Below are positions 53,301 to 62,300 of a stretch of DNA of 64,000 bases, piece after piece. The notes beneath the pieces are model-generated. The model did no database searches and was not told the origin of the DNA. It saw nothing but the letters and a program-made list of their open reading frames with translations. The translations under genes and the position numbers were made by a program. The stretch is from NCBI GenBank assembly GCA_022113835.1, contig JAILWY010000001.1, positions 1,798,001-1,862,000 on the forward strand, read 5' to 3'. The first letter of the stretch is position 1, and each line of letters begins with the position of its first letter. The DNA comes from Atopsyche davidsoni (lineage: Eukaryota; Arthropoda; Insecta; Trichoptera; Hydrobiosidae).

Positions 53301-56300
53301 TTAATATTATAAATGGATGATTTATTGAAACTCATCATATTATTTTTACAGGTCTAAACCAACTCCTTTGGTACTATGCCGATATGGAAAAGAAAAAGTG
53401 TCCTATAACTGTTAGCAATTCCAGTCTAACCGCCAATATGACAGATCCTAATGCTTGTGTTGTCTGGAGAAGATTTGCCAAGTAAGTTCATTTATTCGGA
53501 TATTTAGTAGTTATTTTTAATATATGTTATACCTTACTTTATTTTACCTCATAAAATGTCACCTAACTATTGTTAAAAGCATTTAATTGTTTTTAATTAC
53601 TTATCTAACATAATCTAATATTTTAAATAGCCTTATATACAATCAGCCATGCATTGCAATCAGTTTGACCTATTTAAAGCACTCACCTACCAAAGAATTT
53701 AATATTATTTATTTATTTTAAAAATAAAATGTATAATGGACAAGCAAATTACATTCATTATAATGTAGATAAAAGTATTTATGTATTACAAAATATTAAT
53801 TTCAATGATTTCAAAATATGATTTGTTACTTTCAGTTTATTTGAAACATCGCAGACATTATTTTGGGCAGTGTTTGGTTTGGTAGACTTGGAATCATTTG
53901 AGCTAGAAGGAATCAAGATCTTCACTCGGTTTTGGGGCATGCTGATGTTTGGAACGTACTCAGTCATCAACATTGTGGTGCTGCTAAATTTACTAATTGC
54001 CATGATGAATCACTCCTACCAACTAATATCGGTAAATACTTTACTTCTTTAATATAATGTATATTGTCTACACTATATAGTAGAGGCATTCTGCAAAATG
54101 CTTGTTTTTATTTTTTAAAATTATACTCGTTATATCAAAATGCGTACATAAATAAATTATCTATTTCAGCCTTATTGTACAATGTTTTGAGAGTATTATT
54201 CATATTTTTATTTTAGGAAAGAGCTGACATAGAATGGAAGTTTGCTCGCAGCAAACTGTGGATAAGCTACTTTGAAGAAGGGGGAACGGTCCCTCCGCCT
54301 TTCAACATCATCCCGACCCCGAAATCTCTGTGGTACACCTCACAGTGGATCCAGCGCAAGATGTGCGGACACTCCCGAGCCAAGAAGGAGCACATGCGCA
54401 CCATCAGGGTCAGTTTCATATAATCTCTTCACTCCCAAAGTCCTTGTGATGAGTTTCACCCCAAAAGCACATAGAATAGTCTAGTAAACATCCTTCAGCT
54501 GCCTTGATCTAGTTTTTGCTGTTCAGTAATATTTTCGCACAGTTTTGAATAATAGTAAACGTTTAATAATTGAACCATCCTAAAAGTTGCATTGTTTGGT
54601 CCTAAGTATTAATTTTTACATCGACAAATCAATAAATTGCAGGAAGTAATTTACTTGAGCTTCTTTGTTTTGTAATCTTTCTGACATCTTTTCAAATTAT
54701 TTTATTATTGTTACAAACTAAAAACAAAAGTTTTTGACTATCCAAAAAACTAACATTTAAAATAAAGAAATAACTCGGTCAGATGTACTGATCCAGAGCC
54801 TTTTTAACCAACACTTAAAAATAACCAGTAACACTTTTTTTAATGTATACAAATTATTTTAAATGATTTTATATTTGATATAACATATTTTTCTACAATC
54901 TATGGTTTGTCAGTGGCTAAATTAAATATCATAAGTTGGCATGTTGAAAGCTGATGGGGTTTACATTATAGTGCTTAGAATTAGTTGGTTTATTATTGAA
55001 AAGATGTTAATTATGTGATCTCGTCAAGGCAGACATTCTTGATTATTGGACAAGAATTAATTAAGAACGTTATTGACAAACAATCATTTTATTTCTCTTT
55101 TGTCTACGGATGTGGTCAAACAGAGAGTATATTTGATTTTTTTGTTTAAGCGGAAGGTGAAGCAGGCCAATGAGCGCGATTTCCGCTATCAGGTAAGTGG
55201 CATGATACCAAATAACAATTTTCGAGAAAAATTATAGAGATTGCATTAGTTTCTAGAATTTATAAAATAGGCAAGTGTTATTAGCTTCCAGAGCAGATAA
55301 TGTTGGTTTATATCTATCTCTTTTCCATTAATTATAATTATTAAAATTTAAACACAATGAACATTACATTTTTTCTACTTTTGGTAGATTGACAGTTAAT
55401 AAAAATAAAAGCCAATATTTTGGTGAGGTTTTATTAAATATTTCAAGAAAATCGTACAAATGCTATGATTTATTTCATAAGAGCGATGATACGTTAACGT
55501 TTTTATGAAAAGTAGAAATGTCATTTTTTATCTTTGTAGCCAGGACCGTGCATAGTAGTCATTTCCATTTCCAGTAGTCGAATCGACACTTTCCAGCCAA
55601 AACATAATATCTAGCAAAAACTTATTAAAATAATTTTAAAAATTCTCAGATAAAAAAAATATTAGGATTATAAAAAATTCAGTGATGCAGTATGCACTTA
55701 TGAATACAGTGCATACCTAAACAGAATTTAAGAAATAAATTTACATAAAGTAGCTATAATGTTTAGCTGGGAATGTGTCGTATAAATACTTGATATTATT
55801 TAAGTTTCATTCAGTCTTTTTTATAAATTCTAAGACTTCAAAATATGCAAAACACAAACTTACGCCTAATGGAATTAAAAGATAGTAAGTTACATTTTAA
55901 CTTACGAATACAATTCACTAATTTTTCTTCAAAATTGTATAACTAATAGAATGAACGTTTTAACATTGGATGGATATTGTTGTAAAGTTTTCCAAACTTA
56001 ACCTAAAATTAAATGCATTCTTCATACCATTGTAGGCTAGAAAATTATTGATTAGAATTTAGTGTTGTTTTTAACATACTAATAAAATAATTAACCAAAA
56101 AAAAACTTTTTCTTCATAATTCAATAACAAATTTACACAAAACAGAAAACATTCAAATTGCCATGGGTCATTCCTTCATTCAATATCAGTCTTAAAGTAT
56201 TGTAAGAATTAGTAAATTTGGTGCTCTAAATTTTTTAAATTATATTCAACAGAGTATTATGCGTAACCTGGTGCGGCGGTACGTGACCGTGCAGCAGAGG

Positions 56301-59300
56301 AAAGCTGAATCTCAGGGAGTGACGGAGGATGACGTCAACGAAATCAAGCAGGACATCTCCGCTTTTCGCTGCGAGCTTGTGGAGATTCTCAAGAACAGCG
56401 GCATGAACACTTCTACTGCTAGTGGCGCAGGCTCTGGTGGGTACCATTTAATTTCTTACCTATTTGTATCAGTTTTGCATTATATTATGCATAATTTCCA
56501 AAAGATTTAGTAATACTTCCACATTGATTATTTTATGAAGCTACTAGTTTTCCCAGCAGTTCACTGGCGAAGCGAGTTACTTTATAAAATGAATATTGTA
56601 AAAGCATCACTATAAATTGTAATACTTTCAATATAATAATGAAACTCTACCAAGTACTTTCTGTTTTATTTTTAATTGGAAAAAATATATAATTATTCGG
56701 AGTTTATCAAAAAATTTCTCAAAGTCATTAGATTGTTTAATATTTTCCAAGTGTGAATTTAAGATACACTAGCTTTGATTTATTGAAAGCATTCAATTAT
56801 TTTTAAATTAGCCTTTATTAATTCTTACTGATGATGACTTAAAGTAAATTAAATTAATATATTATGTTTTACCAACACAACACTTGTGGATTTAAAAATA
56901 ATATATATTCAAGTGTCACTGTAGTCATTGGCAATCTCACGAAAAGGTTTTAGTCTTTTTGTTTTTTCAAAATATGCATTTTTCAAAGTATTCTTCGACC
57001 ACAATATGAATATTCCATAATGTTTACAAATGTTACATTTTATATAGAAGTTTTTATAGAATCAAGACTTTTAAACTTGTAAGAATTCAATAATAAGTGT
57101 ACAATAAATAACAGCTGCTGAAAAAAAAAGGATTAATTTAAATGTTGAAATTCAATTGCCTGTATGATGATAATAAACATGTTCAGAGCCGCGTAAAATA
57201 GGTAATATAATAACCATATTTCTAAGCTATTTAAGAACTTTTTTATTCACCCATATAAATGCCGATATAGAACTCTCCTTTTCAGGTTCTGGCGGCAAGA
57301 AGAATCGTCAGAAAGAGCGTCGCCTGATGAAGGGCTTCAATATTGCTCCATCCAATAATGTTACTCTCCCACCAGTCGCTGAGTTTATTGCCTCTCTCCA
57401 TCACCAGGTTTGTGAGGATGTAGTCATTCCTCTGGAAAGCCACGCTTTTTGCTGACACCGATTGTCCGCACTAACGGGAGCTTTTCACCACTGGAAGCAG
57501 TTTGCTGGGCTAGATCACTCGCTTTTGGAAATTTGACATCACCATTATAGTAACATAACTTAACCTATACTTCACAAAATACACAATTTATTACATTTGT
57601 GCTCAAACTCTATCATAGATATTACAATCAGTTTGTCAAATTATTGTGTAATCAAAATTAAAATAGTTTTTGAAGAACATTTACTTAAGTTGAAAATTGT
57701 AATTTTTTTGTTTTGCTTTTCTCATATTATGGGATAAGCAGGTCCTTAATAAAATAAGATTTGATGCACTAAAAATTCTAAGATTAACAAACTTAATCAG
57801 ATCAATATCTCTTTCAGTGTGTTCATATCATATAATAAATTAAGTTGATCTGACGTTTACTTCTTGATTATCTGCAATGTATCAAGCTCTTTGCATCATT
57901 ACAGCTTTATTATATACTCAGATGCTTTAGTAAAAGCTCATGCCGAGTATATAAAAATTAGTATTCAAAAATTCACAAAAAATAATTCATTTCTTTGTAA
58001 TTACAAAGCAATGGCTTTTATTTAACACATAGATAATTATTTTTCACTAGTAACAATTCAAACACTATTTTCCATAATAGGTGAAATACCAAGAAAGACA
58101 AGGTATTATATGATTATAATAGAGGATGCTTGAAAAAATATATATATATTTAAGAATATATAAAGAAAGCTTATCAATTTAAAAAGTTTTAAGCTTCAGA
58201 ATACACAAATGAGATACAAGAGTCCAATTTATTCACTCTCAAGTTTGTTTGTGAGAGATACCACTGACCAATCTCCACATTCTGCATACGAGTCTGGATA
58301 CTTTTGGACCATCAGATCGGCCAATAGATGAATGGTCTTGTGTATTATGTATTTATAAGTTTATTTTGAAAACTGTAAAAACACAGAAAATAAAATATTA
58401 TTTAGGAATCACATCAGCACACAAATTTGTAAACAATATATTTTAACACTTATAGCACATTACTAAATTTGTCAAAACGTAAGTATTAATTTGTATATTT
58501 TGCTCCATTATACTGGTGGTGTATTTGTATATTTATAAAATTATTGTTTTTATATATTTATTATATTATTTGTAATGAAATAAATATGAAACCTATCTAA
58601 CCGTTTGGTCGTGAATGAAACAAGTGTTTATAAGTATCAAGCATTTGATTGTAAGATTAGTAAATAACAAAGTATACATATGTATGAAAACTATAGTCTG
58701 TTGTGGTTGTTATCACATTATACATGTTTAAGAATGTTATAAAATGCATTCGCTTGCATATTTACATAAATAGTAGTATAATAATGTAAATAATGTCATT
58801 GTACATAAACTAATAATTAATACCATATATCCCTGATAAGATTCTACGGAGGCATATTCTATAATAAATTTATTTTTCATAATGAAAATTATTTGCTTTT
58901 ATTAAAATAATACCTGAATATTGAATAAAGGAAAAATATACAGATAAATTTATAATATTTCAATGATTTTTAAGAAGAATTCATTTTTAAAAAATAGTTC
59001 ATTGTTCACTGTAAATGTACTGATTTAATCTAACATATTTCTTATCTGTGGATTATAGCATTCAGAACAGGGCCACAGTCACCACGAAGTCTTTGGCTCT
59101 ACGTTGTCAGGCATCTTTGGGGGAGGAGGAAGTGTCCACAAACCTCCCCACCACTCCATGAGAACCACCTCCCAGAGTTCCCTCAGCAGTGAAGCCAACC
59201 CTTATCATCGAGCACTCACCCTTAACATGGCCAGGTAGAACAACAACAGTAACATCAATCAGTAGATAGTTTGATCAAAAATAGGTAATTTGATAATAGA

Positions 59301-62300
59301 TTTATAAATAGGTGTGAATTCAGTAGGTAATTATTGAAACAAAAGAGTTTTTTTCTATACCGTTACTCATTAATATTAATTTTTAAGAAATGTGAAACGA
59401 ATTGCTAACTCAAAACAAAAAAAATATATTTCTACCACAGTAAATTGATCACCCAGTATCGCAAAGTAAATACAAATCACAGAAATTCAACCATTACTTA
59501 TTTTATTAATTCTATTAAATTATTGGTAATATAATTTAAAATCGGTAGTAACGATATATTTATTATTATTTTAACAGATAAAATTTTCTGCGCATTTTTA
59601 AAATAAACTCTTTTTTTTCCATAATTTAAGTAGATTTACATTGGATTGTCATCAGTATAATAGGTAAGTATTTTTATGGATTGATATTAATAAAATTACA
59701 CAACTATTAAAAGGCAACATATTTTATTTACTTTATAAAATATGAACTCATTCACAATCAGAAAAATTAATTTTAGTACAATAAGATATAATGCAACGTT
59801 GCAAATTTATAATCAATCCATAAATTTATAATATTTAACAGTATTACAAATACATTTTTTTCTAATATTATATTTATCACTCATTTAATAAAAAGATTTC
59901 ACTTAAACATTTTTATAACATTCGTATGACAGCATTTTTCACTTCTATTTTTTTAAATTTAATTTACTCATTTCATTTCACTTGATTAATATAATTTATT
60001 AATTCTTATTGCATGATAGAATTAATATATCCTTCAAATCAGATTCCATGTGAAGAGGTCTTCATCTCACAAGCGGCGGTGGGGGACTCTCATAGAAGCA
60101 GCCAAGGTCGGCCGAGTCGGTCGCCTCATTGGCAGGAGCAGGTGTGTGACCCTCAAAGTAAAACAAACTAGTTCCAAGGGTGCCATTGGTTTGTTCTTTC
60201 TGCGCACTAAATTCTAATGCCCATGAAAACTTGATTAATTTGAACAGTGATTACAAAGGGGTTAAATACATTATTTACGTATTAAAACATTATTTCTAAT
60301 ATAATCAATCGATTCATGATGTAATGTTTTTTTTACAGTTTAATAATCAATGTTCTATTTAATCAGTCATTCAGTATTAGGGTGCAAATTTCGTGACTGA
60401 TGCTATTTTTATTTTATTTCACAACGCACTCTTTTTAATCTGTTATGGCAAAATTATAGTTTTTATTTTGATCCTACTTACATTTATAAATTATAAACAC
60501 TGACTTAACAAATGTAATTAATAAAACATATCACTAAACTATAAACATCGTGGTCTTTTACATTAGCAATAAAATCATTCGGTAGGCAACAATTATAAAA
60601 TAAAAGAATTATGTTCAATAAAAAATTTAATTATTTTAATTTAATTTTTTTTAAGAATATCTAACTATTTGGAATTTCAGGTCATAAATAGCTCAGCAGC
60701 AATTTTAATTCTATGATTGGTTATTAACTTTGCGGTATATTTCTCTCTTCTCAGATCCGAAGACTCTGTCTGCAACTCACACTGTAGACAAAACTCGTCT
60801 CATAGCCATTCCAACAGCCCCCCCAGTGACAATACAGACTCCCCGAGTGACTCCAACAGAAGTCTTGAGCGTCCTCAACCTCCAAAGACCAAGTTTGACC
60901 CTGGGACGGCATCTGATCGCCATCGATCACACTCTCATGGTAAGACATAATCGAAAGAATGAAACTCCAATACCTAAATTGCAATAGGATAAATTATATC
61001 AAATTATATTTTTCAGGTATAAGTGCATTGGTCGCATTAAAGAAAAAGAGAAAGAAATTCTCTGATTCTCGAAACGCCAGTCCAGATCCTGCACCATCCA
61101 TTCCTCCACCCTGCAGTAAGAAGGTAACAAAACTTTATACTATTATAACTAACCGATAAGTACTATATTTACTTTTCCGGTATAATAAATGAAAATAATA
61201 TTTTATATATATCCAGATTCTCAAAAGAGCATGCAGTGTTCCTATTCGTGTGGCCGATGTTGTTCATTCAAGCCATGTGACTCATTCTCCTTGTCAAGAC
61301 TCCACAGAAACTATGAGGCAAACAGGTATAAAACTTGAAATCAATATAACTCACAAACTTTAGTAATAATAATAATACTCTCCACTTCACTCAACCATTA
61401 ATACTAAGTTTGAGATATTTTTCAAAAGCTTTAATAACTAGTATTTTAAACTTAAAACTGAAAATTGCTACCTTGAAAAATTTTGCAAACATTATTGAAT
61501 TTGAAAACCAAAATGTAATGATTTACTTATATTTGTCTTGTTTGGCACTTTAAACAATTTATTGATGTGAAAACTAAAATACAGTAAAAATATGCCTGTT
61601 TCTTTTTCATTAAAACTAACATTTGCATGTGGAATTGCAAAAAATGGTGTGCAATATTTGTATTGAACAAATACGCCTTAAAGGTGGATTTTTTCTTTAG
61701 ATGGTGCAGGAATGACTCCATCTACCACCGAAGAAAGCGTCGGAGGCAGCAGAGGTGACTCAGAATCCAGAAGACCGCACAAGGAAGCCAAACCTGCGGG
61801 AAGTTCATTGGAACCTTTACTCACGTCCTTGGATGAATCTCCACATAAGGTACTGTGATGCAGCCAATTCATTTCTTACCAATTATCCTCAAAATATTTT
61901 TACTTTTAATAAATATTAACAGTTATATTTCTGTAAAATGCTCTGCATATCAATGAATTAAAAAAATATATACATTAATTTCAATCTCACTTCACTTATC
62001 TTGGCACTATATAAATAGAATTTTTTTTATACAAATTGATAACTCCTTGATCATATTTCTCATGGAACACATTATTACAATAATATGTGTGCATTGATAT
62101 GTTGAGCACTGTTAGATGGATCCTAACCCCATACCACATTTAAAATAACTAATTTCTAATAATAGTTGCTACATCCAACTAGACGGTGTTAATTTTGTCA
62201 TCTCCTGATAATTCCAAAAATTCTTGATTATTTTTTTTAACATGATTCGAAATTCATTAATTTTTCCAGATTATCTGAACCACATCAAACTCTACCTTGT

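Noticed and set aside
60730..60987. 85-codon frame overlapping exon 19
   Set aside because: Splice phase and Ser/His-rich continuity with exons 18 and 20 select the other frame.
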